Source of the DNA: Janibacter corallicola NBRC 107790
GTDB taxonomy: Bacteria; Actinomycetota; Actinomycetes; Actinomycetales; Dermatophilaceae
Assembly (NCBI RefSeq): GCF_001570965.1
Contig: NZ_BCSR01000003.1
Span: forward strand, 62,001-126,000
DNA length: 64,000 bases
Direction: 5' to 3'
This document shows positions 9,487-21,598 of the stretch, piece after piece. Under the pieces are notes generated by a model that made no database searches, was not told the origin of the DNA, and saw nothing but the letters and a program-made list of their open reading frames with translations. The position numbers and the translations under genes are program-made. The stretch's first letter is position 1. The number at the start of each line of letters is the position of its first letter.

Positions 9487-10382
9487 CGAACGCGACCGCG
9501 CTGCCACCGGCCCGGTACGAGTACGGCGGGGATGAGTTCATCTTCGTCGAGATCGCCGAGGAGATGAGCATGGAGGCCAACATCAAGGCCATGCTCATCA
9601 CCCAGGAGCTCACCGAGCGGGACATGGCGGGCATCGTGGACATCTGCCCCTCCAACGCCTCCTACCTCGTGCGCCTGGACCCCGACGTCCTCGCACCGGT
9701 GGACCTGATGGCCCTGCTGCAGGAGCTGGAGTCGAAGTTCACCTCGGTGCCGGACAACTTCACCCTCCAGACCCGGGTCGTGGACATCCCGATCCTCTAC
9801 GACGACCCGTGGACCCACGAGGCGATGATGCGCTTCCGGGACCGGCACCAGGACCCGGAGTCGACCGATCTCGAGTACGGGGCACGCACCAACGGGTTCG
9901 AGAGCGTGCAGGCGTTCATCGACCACCTCGCCGGCAACCCGTGGATCGTCACCATGCTCGGGTTCGTGCCCGGGCTGCCCTTCTGCTACCAGCTGGAACC
10001 GCGGGAGCGGCAGGTGCAGGTGCCCAAGTACGTGCGGCCGCGCACCTTCACCCCCGAGCGGGCCTTCGGCATCGGCGGGGCCTTCTCGGTCGTCTACCCG
10101 GTCCAGGGCGCCGGCGGCTACCAGCTCTACGGGATGTCCGCGACGCCCGTGCTCAACGTGCGCCAGGACCACCCGGACTTCGAGCACTCGATCGTCTTCC
10201 CGAAGGCGGGGGACATCCTGCGCTACCGCTCGGTGGACCGGACCGAGTTCGACGAGACCCGCAGGGAGGTCGAGGCGGGGAGCTTCCGCTACCGGCAGCA
10301 CGACGTCGAGTTCTCCCCGGCCGCCTTCCTCGCCGATCCCCAAGGCGTCAACGACCACCTGCTGGAGGTGCTGTACCGATGA
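9483..10382 (+). CDS. pxpB: carboxyltransferase subunit B, KipI/AHS1 family
   Basis: 299 residues from ATG 9483, which overlaps the pxpA-like stop. The family (KipI, AHS1, PxpB) forms half of the carboxyltransferase-like module of urea carboxylase and of 5-oxoprolinase. The conserved GFVPGLPFCYQL region is at about residues 160-171, followed by PRTFTPERAFGIGGAFSVVYP, a variant of the usual GSVGIAG..T.IYP-type stretch. Somewhat longer than the about 220-residue KipI of Bacillus because of a 60-70 residue segment in the middle. The next gene again overlaps by ATGA. Function is assigned by family and neighbours. Confidence 0.85.
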   Translation: MTNATALPPARYEYGGDEFIFVEIAEEMSMEANIKAMLITQELTERDMAGIVDICPSNASYLVRLDPDVLAPVDLMALLQELESKFTSVPDNFTLQTRVVDIPILYDDPWTHEAMMRFRDRHQDPESTDLEYGARTNGFESVQAFIDHLAGNPWIVTMLGFVPGLPFCYQLEPRERQVQVPKYVRPRTFTPERAFGIGGAFSVVYPVQGAGGYQLYGMSATPVLNVRQDHPDFEHSIVFPKAGDILRYRSVDRTEFDETRREVEAGSFRYRQHDVEFSPAAFLADPQGVNDHLLEVLYR

Positions 10383-11353
10383 GTGCACACGTGAAGGTCC
10401 TCGCCGGCGGCCTGTCCACGACGATCCAGGACCTGGGCAGGACCGGTCGTTACGCCATCGGCATGCCCCCTTCGGGCGCCATGGACCAGTTCTCCTTCCG
10501 GGTGGCCAACCTGCTCGTCGGGAATGCGGAGGGTCAGGCGGCGCTGGAGGCGACGTACATCGGCCCCACCCTGGAATTCACCGACGAGCGGACGGTCGCC
10601 GTGACCGGTGGGGACGCCGCGGCCACGCTCAACGGTGAGCCGGTGCCGATGTGGACGAGCGTGCGCGTGGCCCCCGGCGACGTGCTCTCCTTCGGGATGA
10701 TCTCCACCGGCGCCCGGCCCTACGTCGCGATCTCCGGCGGGGTGGCCGTGCCCGAGTACCTCGGCTCCCGCTCCACGTACACCCTCATCGGCCTCGGTGG
10801 GCACGAAGGGCGCACCCTCGCCGACGGCGACGTCCTCCCGTTGGGGGAGGGCCCGGGCGCGGCCGAAGGGGGCAGCGTGCCGGACGATCTCCGGCCCGGC
10901 TTCGGCTCCGACGTCGAGGTGCGGGCCGTCGTGGGCCTGTGCTCCTACCGACTCACCGAGGCGGCGCTCGCCTCCTTCCTCGAGACCCCGTGGAAGGTCA
11001 CCAAGGACGCCGACCGGGTCGGGTACCGGCTGCGCGGCGGCTCGCTGGACTTCGTCGAGCGGGAGCAGCCCTTCGGGGCCGGCAGCGACCCGGCCAACGT
11101 CGTCGACCTCGGGTACCCGCTCGGGTCGGTGCAGGTGCCCGGGGGTGACGAGCCGATCGTCCTGCTCGGCGACGCGGTCACCGGTGGTGGCTACGTCACG
11201 ATCGCCACGGTGGTCTCCGTGGACCGGGACCTCTTCGGCCAGGCCAAGACCGGCGACACCGTCCGCTTCCGGTCCGTGGGCATCGATGAGGCGCTCGCCG
11301 CCCGCGGCGAGCAGACGAGGCGCCTGGACCGGATCCGGGCCGCGCTCACCTGA
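10379..11353 (+). CDS. pxpC: carboxyltransferase subunit C, KipA/AHS2 family
   Basis: 324 residues of the biotin-dependent carboxyltransferase family (KipA, AHS2, PxpC). The signature TTIQDLGRTGRYAIGMPPSGAMD is near residues 13-35, and YVAISGGVAVPEYLGSRST and the C-terminal LGDAVTGGGYVTIATV are also typical. With the preceding subunit it corresponds to the AHS1-AHS2 pair that is fused inside urea carboxylase. It starts inside the preceding stop codon, so the A-B-C trio is translationally coupled. 53 bases separate it from the biotin carrier gene; AAAGGA just before 11407 suggests fresh initiation there. Confidence 0.87.
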   Translation: MSAHVKVLAGGLSTTIQDLGRTGRYAIGMPPSGAMDQFSFRVANLLVGNAEGQAALEATYIGPTLEFTDERTVAVTGGDAAATLNGEPVPMWTSVRVAPGDVLSFGMISTGARPYVAISGGVAVPEYLGSRSTYTLIGLGGHEGRTLADGDVLPLGEGPGAAEGGSVPDDLRPGFGSDVEVRAVVGLCSYRLTEAALASFLETPWKVTKDADRVGYRLRGGSLDFVEREQPFGAGSDPANVVDLGYPLGSVQVPGGDEPIVLLGDAVTGGGYVTIATVVSVDRDLFGQAKTGDTVRFRSVGIDEALAARGEQTRRLDRIRAALT

Positions 11354-11406
11354 GCGACCGGAACCGATCGACCAGATCCTGCACGACCGAACCGAAAGGA
11401 CCAGCC

Positions 11407-11640
11407 ATGGCCACCATCCCCTCACCCCTGCCCGGTGTCTTCTACCGCCGCCCCTCACCGGAGGAGGCGGAGTACGTCAGTGAGGGCGACCAGGTGACGG
11501 AGGGGCAGACCATCGGCCTGATCGAGGTGATGAAGAACTTCACCGAGCTCAAGGCCAGCGCCTCCGGGACGGTCAAGGAGTTCCTCGTCGACGACTCCGC
11601 CGAGGTCTCCGTCGGCCAGGACGTCGTGGTCCTGGAGTGA
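11407..11640 (+). CDS. free-standing biotin carboxyl carrier protein (BCCP)
   Basis: 77 residues, essentially only the biotinyl domain. The attachment lysine is in EVMKN (about residues 39-43), where the consensus is EAMKM; the two glycine-flanked half-repeats (GDQVTEGQTIG and SASGTVKEF) fold around it. The lack of the long N-terminal part found in AccB argues against a role in fatty-acid synthesis. It is followed, with a GTGA overlap, by a biotin carboxylase and preceded by the AHS1/AHS2 pair, so it should carry CO2 between those two active sites. AAAGGA ribosome binding site 7 bases before ATG. Confidence 0.9.
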   Translation: MATIPSPLPGVFYRRPSPEEAEYVSEGDQVTEGQTIGLIEVMKNFTELKASASGTVKEFLVDDSAEVSVGQDVVVLE

Positions 11641-12983
11641 GTACGAGCAGCACACCCCGAGTCCTCGTCGCCAACCGCGGTGAGATCGCCGTGCGGATCA
11701 TCCGCGCGGCGCACACCCTGGGCTGGGAGGCCGTGGCCGTCCACTCCGAGGTCGACACCGCCGCCCGGTGGGTCGAGCTCGCCGACGAGGCGGTGCACAT
11801 CGGTCCCTCACCGGCGGGCAAGTCCTACCTCGACGTCGACGCGGTGCTGGACGCCGCCCGGCGGACCGGCTGCGGGTACGTCCACCCGGGGTACGGGTTC
11901 CTCTCGGAGAGACCGGAGTTCGCGCGTCGGGTGAGCGAGGCGGGCCTCGTCTTCGTCGGGCCGTCCGCGGACGTCATCGAGTCGATGGGCGACAAGTCCG
12001 CGGCCCGACGCACCGCCGAGGCCGCCGGCGTGCCGGTCGTCCCGGGCTCCGGGGTGATCACCGACGTGGCGCAGGCCCGTGCCGCTGCCGAGGACCTGGG
12101 CTTCCCGCTCCTCGTCAAGGCCGCCGCCGGTGGTGGCGGCCGCGGCATCCGGGTGGTGCGCACGGCCGAGGAGCTCGAGGCCGCGGTCACCACCGCCAGG
12201 GCGGAGGCCGCCTCGGCCTTCGGCGACGGGTCGCTGTACCTGGAGCGGGCGATCCAGCAGGCCCGGCACGTCGAGGTGCAGGTGCTCGCGGACACCCACG
12301 GGTCCGTGGTGCACCTGTGGGAGCGGGACTGCTCGGTCCAACGGCGTCGGCAGAAGCTCCTCGAGGAGGCGCCGGCTCCCGGGCTCACCGGCGTGGTGCG
12401 GGAGCGGATGACCGCTGCCGCGGTGCGGCTGGCCGCCGAGGTCGGCTACGTCGGCGCGGGGACGGTGGAGTTCCTCCTCGAGGGCGAGGAGTTCTACTTC
12501 ATCGAGATGAACACCCGGATCCAGGTCGAGCACCCGATCACCGAGATGCTCACCGGGGTGGACCTCGTCGGTGAGCAGCTGCGGATCGCGGCGGGTGAGG
12601 CGCTCTCGGTGGGGCAGGAGGAGATCGTCTCCGACGGCGCGGCCATCGAGATGCGGATCAACGCCGAGGACCCGGACCAGGACTTCTTCCCGTCCCCGGG
12701 GGAGATCACGCGCTTCGACCAGCCGAACGGGCCGGGCGTGCGGGTGGACTCCGGCTTCGTCACCGGCGGGCAGATCGCTCCCTTCTACGACTCGCTGCTG
12801 GCCAAGCTGATCGTCCACGGGCGCGATCGTGACCAGGCCCTCGCCCGGGCCCGGCAGGCCCTGTCCGAGCTGACCGTCGAGGGCGTGGTCACCACCCGGT
12901 CCCTGCACGCGGAGCTGCTGGCGGATCCCGACCTCCAGCGTGGCGGGGTCTCGACGACCTGGTACGAGGAGCGCGGCGGCTGA
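11637..12983 (+). CDS. biotin carboxylase (AccC family)
   Basis: 448 residues, ATP-grasp enzyme that carboxylates biotin with bicarbonate. Motifs: VANRGEIAVRIIRAA (about 10-24), the glycine-rich loop AAAGGGGRGIR (about 163-173), ERDCSVQRRRQKLLEEAPA, and EMNTRIQVEHPITE carrying the metal-binding Glu/Asn and catalytic Arg. GTG 11637 overlaps the carrier stop. It is a stand-alone carboxylase lacking fused carrier or transferase domains, which makes the operon a split version of the urea carboxylase layout (BC, AHS2, AHS1, BCCP). The reading frame ends 27 bases before the convergent acyl-CoA ligase gene; a short GC hairpin at 13004-13021 may end transcription. Confidence 0.93.
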   Translation: MSTSSTPRVLVANRGEIAVRIIRAAHTLGWEAVAVHSEVDTAARWVELADEAVHIGPSPAGKSYLDVDAVLDAARRTGCGYVHPGYGFLSERPEFARRVSEAGLVFVGPSADVIESMGDKSAARRTAEAAGVPVVPGSGVITDVAQARAAAEDLGFPLLVKAAAGGGGRGIRVVRTAEELEAAVTTARAEAASAFGDGSLYLERAIQQARHVEVQVLADTHGSVVHLWERDCSVQRRRQKLLEEAPAPGLTGVVRERMTAAAVRLAAEVGYVGAGTVEFLLEGEEFYFIEMNTRIQVEHPITEMLTGVDLVGEQLRIAAGEALSVGQEEIVSDGAAIEMRINAEDPDQDFFPSPGEITRFDQPNGPGVRVDSGFVTGGQIAPFYDSLLAKLIVHGRDRDQALARARQALSELTVEGVVTTRSLHAELLADPDLQRGGVSTTWYEERGG

Positions 12984-13010
12984 TCGCGAGACGGGACGAA
13001 GGGCGGCGGG

Positions 13011-17190
<4,180 letters not shown>

Positions 17191-17205
17191 CCCCCGGGAC
17201 TCGAC

Positions 17206-17217
17206 TACCGTTCGGGT
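17206..17217 (+). promoter_or_regulatory. leaderless promoter of the DEAD-box helicase gene
   Basis: TACCGT at 17206-17211, 6 bases, then GTG 17218. No Shine-Dalgarno sequence is present upstream. Confidence 0.6.
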
Positions 17218-18921
17218 GTGAGCACCGAGAGCACCACCCCCGAGCCCGACCAGCCGACCTTCGCCGACCTCGGGCTCGATGACCGGGTCGTGCGGGCCCT
17301 GAAGGACATCGGCTACGAGCGGCCCTCGCCGATCCAGGCCGCGACGATCCCCGCGCTGCTCGAGGGCCGTCACGTCGTCGGGCTCGCGCAGACCGGCACC
17401 GGCAAGACCGCTGCCTTCGCGCTGCCGATCCTCAGCCGACTCGACCTGCGGCAGAAGGCTCCCCAGGCGCTCATCCTCGCCCCGACCCGCGAGCTGGCCC
17501 TGCAGGTCTGCGAGGCGATCGAGAGCTACTCGGCGCGGATGCCGAGCGTGCGGGTGCTGCCCGTCTACGGCGGCCAGGGATACGGCGTGCAGCTGAGCGC
17601 ACTGCGTCGCGGCGTCCACGTCGTCGTCGGCACGCCGGGGCGGATCATGGACCACCTCGACAAGGGGACCCTCGACCTGTCCCAGCTGCGCTTCCTCGTG
17701 CTCGACGAGGCCGACGAGATGCTCAAGATGGGCTTCGCCGAGGACGTCGAGACGATCCTCTCGGCGACCCCTGACGAGAAGCACGTCGCCCTCTTCTCCG
17801 CGACGATGCCCGCGCAGATCCGGCGGATCTCCTCGAAGTACCTCACCGACCCCCTCGAGATCACCGTCGAGCGCACGACCAGGACCGCGCCGAACATCAC
17901 GCAGCGGTACCTCTTCGTCTCCTACCCGCGGAAGGTGGAGGCGCTCACCCGGATCCTCGAGGTGGAGAACTTCGAGGCGATGATCGTCTTCGTCCGCACG
18001 AAGAACGAGACCGAGATGCTCGCCGAACGACTGCGCGCCCGCGGCTTCTCCGCGGCCGCCATCAACGGCGACGTCGCCCAGGCCCAGCGCGAGCGGACCA
18101 TCTCCCAGCTGCGCTCCGGCAGGCTCGACATCCTCGTCGCGACCGACGTCGCCGCCCGGGGCCTCGACGTCGAGCGGATCAGCCACGTCGTCAACTACGA
18201 CATCCCCACCGACACCGAGTCCTACGTCCACCGCATCGGACGCACCGGCCGTGCGGGCCGCTCCGGGGACGCGATCTCCTTCGTCACCCCGCGCGAGAAG
18301 CGCCTGCTCAAGGCGATCGAGAAGGCGACGCGCACCAAGCTCGCCGAGATGCCGATGCCGAGCGCCGAGGACATCAACGCCAGTCGCCTGGGGAAGCTCG
18401 ACGAGCGCATCACCGAGGCGCTCGCCTCCTCGGACCTGCAGACCTTCCGCGACGTCATCGGCCACTACGTGCGCGAGTACGACGTGCCCGAGGGCGACGT
18501 CGCCGCGGCCCTGGCGATCGTCCTGCAGGGTGATGAGCCGATGCTCCTGGACCCCGACCCGGTGGAGCCCCCGCGGCGGGACCGGGGTGAGCGCCGTCGC
18601 CGGGACGAAGGGGGTCGGCGGGGTGATCGCGGCGCCTCGGGGCGGTTCGCGACATACCGGATCGCCGTGGGGCGCCGGCACAAGGTCCAGCCGCGCCAGA
18701 TCGTGGGTGCCCTGGCCAACGAGGGTGGTCTGCACCGGCAGGACTTCGGCAACATCGACATCCGCGGCGACCACTCGCTCGTGGAGCTGCCCGCGACGTT
18801 GCCGCCGGGGACGGCCGAGAGGCTGCGGCGGACTCGGATCTCCGGCCAGCTCATCGAGCTGCGGGAGGACCGGGGCAAGCGTCCCGACAAGAAGCCACAC
18901 CGCAAGGGCCGGCGCCCCTGA
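17218..18921 (+). CDS. DEAD-box ATP-dependent RNA helicase, DeaD/CsdA type
   Basis: 567 residues. Q motif at about 13-42, motif I AQTGTGKT (about 59-66), PTRELALQ, DEAD in VLDEADEML (about 161-169), SATMP, then helicase domain 2 with the arginine finger in HRIGRTGRAGR (about 338-348). After a basic, glycine- and arginine-rich linker (about 445-475) comes a DbpA-type RNA-binding fold (YRIAVGRRHKVQPRQIVGALANEGGL) and a lysine-rich tail. This architecture fits a cold-shock helicase in ribosome assembly or mRNA turnover. Transcript probably leaderless. Confidence 0.94.
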   Translation: MSTESTTPEPDQPTFADLGLDDRVVRALKDIGYERPSPIQAATIPALLEGRHVVGLAQTGTGKTAAFALPILSRLDLRQKAPQALILAPTRELALQVCEAIESYSARMPSVRVLPVYGGQGYGVQLSALRRGVHVVVGTPGRIMDHLDKGTLDLSQLRFLVLDEADEMLKMGFAEDVETILSATPDEKHVALFSATMPAQIRRISSKYLTDPLEITVERTTRTAPNITQRYLFVSYPRKVEALTRILEVENFEAMIVFVRTKNETEMLAERLRARGFSAAAINGDVAQAQRERTISQLRSGRLDILVATDVAARGLDVERISHVVNYDIPTDTESYVHRIGRTGRAGRSGDAISFVTPREKRLLKAIEKATRTKLAEMPMPSAEDINASRLGKLDERITEALASSDLQTFRDVIGHYVREYDVPEGDVAAALAIVLQGDEPMLLDPDPVEPPRRDRGERRRRDEGGRRGDRGASGRFATYRIAVGRRHKVQPRQIVGALANEGGLHRQDFGNIDIRGDHSLVELPATLPPGTAERLRRTRISGQLIELREDRGKRPDKKPHRKGRRP

Positions 18922-19017
18922 GGCCCGGTGCAGGTCGGGGTTGGCCCGGTGGGAGGGCGCGCAGCGCTTCGCCTAGGGTGTGAGGAATTCCCCGACCATT
19001 GATTGAGTGATCGAGCA

Positions 19018-19713
19018 ATGACGCATATCGAGACCCGGGTCGAGGCCACGGGCAAGGACGAGCCCGATTATGCCGGAAGGAAGTTCGGCGCCGGTGCCGT
19101 GGCCAGGCAGAGTCACCGACGCTTCGTTGGTGGGCACTGGGAACGGATCGGACGGCTGCAACGGGACTTCCTGGTGCAGCAGGGTCTGGAGCCGGGGCAG
19201 CGGTTCCTGGACGTCGGCTGCGGGAGCCTGCGGGCCGGGCGCCACCTCGTCGAGCACCTGGAGCCGGGCAACTACCACGGCATCGACGTCAACGCCGACC
19301 TCGTCGCCGCCGGCTACGACCACGAGCTGACCGACGAGCAGCGGGAGCGGCTGCCCGTCGCGAACCTGCGGAGCACGGACCGCTTCGACGCGGACTTCGG
19401 CGTCGAATTCGACATGGCGATCGCGCAGTCGGTCTTCACCCACATCTCCCTGAACCACGTCCGGCTGTGCCTGGCACGGGTCGCTCAGGTGATGCGATCG
19501 GGTGGGCGCTTCTTCATCACCTTCAACGAGCAGCCGGAGGACTTCCCCGTCGACGGCATCCCCGAGCGTGGCCACTACACCGAGCGCAATGTCTTCTGGT
19601 ACTACCGCGAGGACATCCGCTGGGCGGCCAGCTTCAGCCCGTGGTCCTTCCGGTACCTCGGCGACTGGGGCCACCCCCGCGACCAGCGCATGATCGAGCT
19701 GACGCGCACCTGA
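19018..19713 (+). CDS. class I SAM-dependent methyltransferase
   Basis: 231 residues. SAM-binding motif I FLDVGCGSLRAGRHL (about 59-73), an acidic residue at the end of strand 2 (HGIDVNADLV), and AIAQSVFTHI as motif IV. The target molecule is not evident. ATG 19018 is the most likely start; a TTG at 19003 in the same frame is possible. TAGGGT at 18974-18979 could be its -10 box, giving a leader of about 30 bases. It converges on tpx with a shared terminator between them. The neighbours give no hint about the substrate. Confidence 0.8.
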   Translation: MTHIETRVEATGKDEPDYAGRKFGAGAVARQSHRRFVGGHWERIGRLQRDFLVQQGLEPGQRFLDVGCGSLRAGRHLVEHLEPGNYHGIDVNADLVAAGYDHELTDEQRERLPVANLRSTDRFDADFGVEFDMAIAQSVFTHISLNHVRLCLARVAQVMRSGGRFFITFNEQPEDFPVDGIPERGHYTERNVFWYYREDIRWAASFSPWSFRYLGDWGHPRDQRMIELTRT

Positions 19714-19732
19714 CCACGCCCCGATGACAGCG

Positions 19733-19766
19733 CTCGGCCCGGTGACCGAAGGGTCACCGGGCCGAG
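19733..19766. terminator. bidirectional hairpin terminator
   Basis: A perfect 15-bp stem (19733-19747 with 19752-19766) closed by a 4-base loop GAAG lies between the convergent methyltransferase and tpx genes. No long T run follows on either strand, as is common in high-GC actinobacteria. Confidence 0.8.
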
Positions 19767-19790
19767 GTCGCCGTGGGGTGTCTGCGTCGA

Positions 19791-20285
19791 TCAGCCGAGC
19801 GCCTTGACCGCGGCGTCGTAGTCCGGCTCCTGGGTGATCTCGGGGACGAGCTGGGAGTGGATGACCTTGCCCCCTTCGTCGTAGACGACGACCGAGCGCG
19901 CGAGCAGGCCCTCCATGGGGCCGTCGGTCATGGTCACGCCGTAGTCCTCACCGAAGGAGGAGCGGAAGGCCGAGCCGACCTTGGCGTTCTCGATGCCCTC
20001 GGCGCCGCAGAAGCGGGCCTGCGCGAAGGGCAGGTCGTTCGAGACGTTGATGACGGTGGTGTTCTCCAGGCCGGCGGCCAGCTCGTTGAACTTGCGCACG
20101 CTCGCCGCGCACACGCCGGTGTCGATGCTCGGGAAGACGTTGAGCACGACGCGTCCGGACACGTCGCCGGAGGTCAGCGCGGCCAGGCCGTCGCCGACGA
20201 GGTCGAACGCCGGAGCGTCGGAGCCGGTGGCCGGGAGGTTGCCGGCGGTGTTGACGGTGTCGCCCTTGAATGCAGTGGTAGCCAT
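19791..20285 (-). CDS. tpx: thiol peroxidase Tpx
   Basis: 164 residues, atypical 2-Cys peroxiredoxin that reduces hydroperoxides with thioredoxin. The peroxidatic cysteine is in FPSIDTGVCAASVR (about residue 59) and the resolving cysteine in PFAQARFCGAEG (about 93); the active-site threonine/arginine pattern is kept. ATG 20285 has TAGGCA 6 bases upstream on its strand, close to the leaderless pattern. Cytoplasmic, no signal peptide. Confidence 0.96.
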   Translation of the reverse strand: MATTAFKGDTVNTAGNLPATGSDAPAFDLVGDGLAALTSGDVSGRVVLNVFPSIDTGVCAASVRKFNELAAGLENTTVINVSNDLPFAQARFCGAEGIENAKVGSAFRSSFGEDYGVTMTDGPMEGLLARSVVVYDEGGKVIHSQLVPEITQEPDYDAAVKALG

Positions 20286-20340
20286 GGCACATGCCTACAC
20301 CCCACGGCGAAGAGAGTCACCCCCGGCCCGGGGTGTGGTC

Positions 20341-21135
20341 TCAGGAGACGAGGGCGTTGATGCCGAACCCGAGGGGGACGAGGACGATCGCGGAACCACC
20401 CAGGCAGGCCATGGCCATGGCCCCCTTCGCCTCGCCGTCGAGGGTCTCGCGCCAGCCGGAGCGCTTCATGATGACCGAGACCGGCTCGTTGATCTCGGCC
20501 GTGGAGAAGGTGTAGTCCACCCGCTTCTTGAAGCCGTCCAGCCCCAGCCCGTACTCGACGCGGCGGGTGAAGCTCCACTGCCGGCCGGACTTCACGGCGA
20601 GCTGGGCCCCGAGACGGGTCAGCCCGGCCCGCACCTCGAGGTGGCGGGACTCGTCGTTGCGGCGCACGACCCCCCTTCGCCCGGTCGGGGTGAAGCGCGC
20701 GACGAAGGTGTCGCGGAGCAGGTGCGTCGTCGCCACGTGCTGCCAGCGGGCGTCGGCGAGGTCGGCGTGGACGAGGATCGACCGACCATTGCTCCGGACG
20801 ACGTAGGGGGTGTCGGCGAAGGCCTCGGCGAGCGCCGGCGCCAACCACTCGAAGGGCCATGGGTTCGCGCGATCGGTCTGTGGCGGAAGGGGGGAGCGCG
20901 GCGGCTCCACGACCTCGTGCCCGCCCTCGCCGACGATGGCCGGGTCGGACTCCCCGCGGAAGCCGATGAGACCCCAGATCGTCGCGGCGACGGCGATGCC
21001 CCACACGATCGCCCAAAAGAGGGCCGGCCACGGCTGTCCGTCCATCCAGAAGAGGAGGGCGCCACCGACGAGGGCTGCCGAGAAGGCGAGGACGGCCCCG
21101 AGGAAGATCAGCGTCTTCTGGCCGCGACTCATCAT
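20341..21135 (-). CDS. membrane protein of unknown function
   Basis: 264 residues from the first of two tandem ATG codons (21135 or 21132). Two hydrophobic segments near the N-terminus (about 9-28 and 34-55) are followed by a long soluble part and a final hydrophobic stretch at the C-terminus (about 238-260). The start overlaps the stop of the HIT gene (ATGATGA), so the two are coupled. I do not recognise a domain. The frame continues open upstream to 21432, but that part is the shadow of the HIT gene. Confidence 0.75.
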   Translation of the reverse strand: MMSRGQKTLIFLGAVLAFSAALVGGALLFWMDGQPWPALFWAIVWGIAVAATIWGLIGFRGESDPAIVGEGGHEVVEPPRSPLPPQTDRANPWPFEWLAPALAEAFADTPYVVRSNGRSILVHADLADARWQHVATTHLLRDTFVARFTPTGRRGVVRRNDESRHLEVRAGLTRLGAQLAVKSGRQWSFTRRVEYGLGLDGFKKRVDYTFSTAEINEPVSVIMKRSGWRETLDGEAKGAMAMACLGGSAIVLVPLGFGINALVS

Positions 21136-21575
21136 GCGGGCAGCGCTCCCGGTCCGGGCACGTTGGCCCCGTGGCCGTCGGTGCGCAGTCGGTCGCGGAG
21201 ACGCTCCGCGGCGTGATCGAAGCGCTCGTCGGGCACGTCCTGCATGGTCGCGTGCGGATCGAAGTCCTCGGCGGAGTAGGCCGGCCAGGTGTGGATGTGC
21301 AGGTGGGGCACGAGGAAGCCCTCGAGCAGCATCCCGATGCGAGGCGCCGCCCACTCCGCCTGCTGGGCCCGACCGATGATCATCGCGACGCGCTGCAGGT
21401 GGGCCCAGGTCTCCTCGTCGGTGTCGGTCCACTGCTCGATCTCATCGCGCGGGACGACCATCGCGTGCCCGTCGGTGAGGGGCTCGATGGTCAGGAAGGC
21501 CACGCAGGTCTCGTCGGACCACACGAACCGGCCGGGGATCTCGCCGTTGATGATCTTCGTGAAGATGCTCGCCAT
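21132..21575 (-). CDS. HIT family protein (histidine triad nucleotide hydrolase)
   Basis: 147 residues. The catalytic histidine triad VPHLHIHTWP is at about 90-99, preceded by the nucleotide-binding N-terminal sheet (IFTKIINGEIPGRFVWSDE). HIT proteins hydrolyse nucleoside phosphoramidates or dinucleotides; the natural substrate here is unknown. Divergent from the nitrilase-family gene with only 23 bases between the two start codons. The promoter is shared (next entry). Confidence 0.92.
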   Translation of the reverse strand: MASIFTKIINGEIPGRFVWSDETCVAFLTIEPLTDGHAMVVPRDEIEQWTDTDEETWAHLQRVAMIIGRAQQAEWAAPRIGMLLEGFLVPHLHIHTWPAYSAEDFDPHATMQDVPDERFDHAAERLRDRLRTDGHGANVPGPGALPA

Positions 21576-21598
21576 GCACTCCAGCCTAGGGTGGAGGC
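21576..21598. promoter_or_regulatory. 23-bp divergent promoter with overlapping -10 boxes
   Basis: On the plus strand TAGGGT (21587-21592) lies 6 bases before ATG 21599. On the minus strand TAGGCT (21588 down to 21583) lies 7 bases before ATG 21575. The two hexamers overlap by the TA step at 21587-21588 inside the palindrome CCTAGG, so both leaderless genes must be read from the same melted bases. GGAGG before ATG 21599 could also act as a ribosome binding site if transcription starts earlier. Confidence 0.6.
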
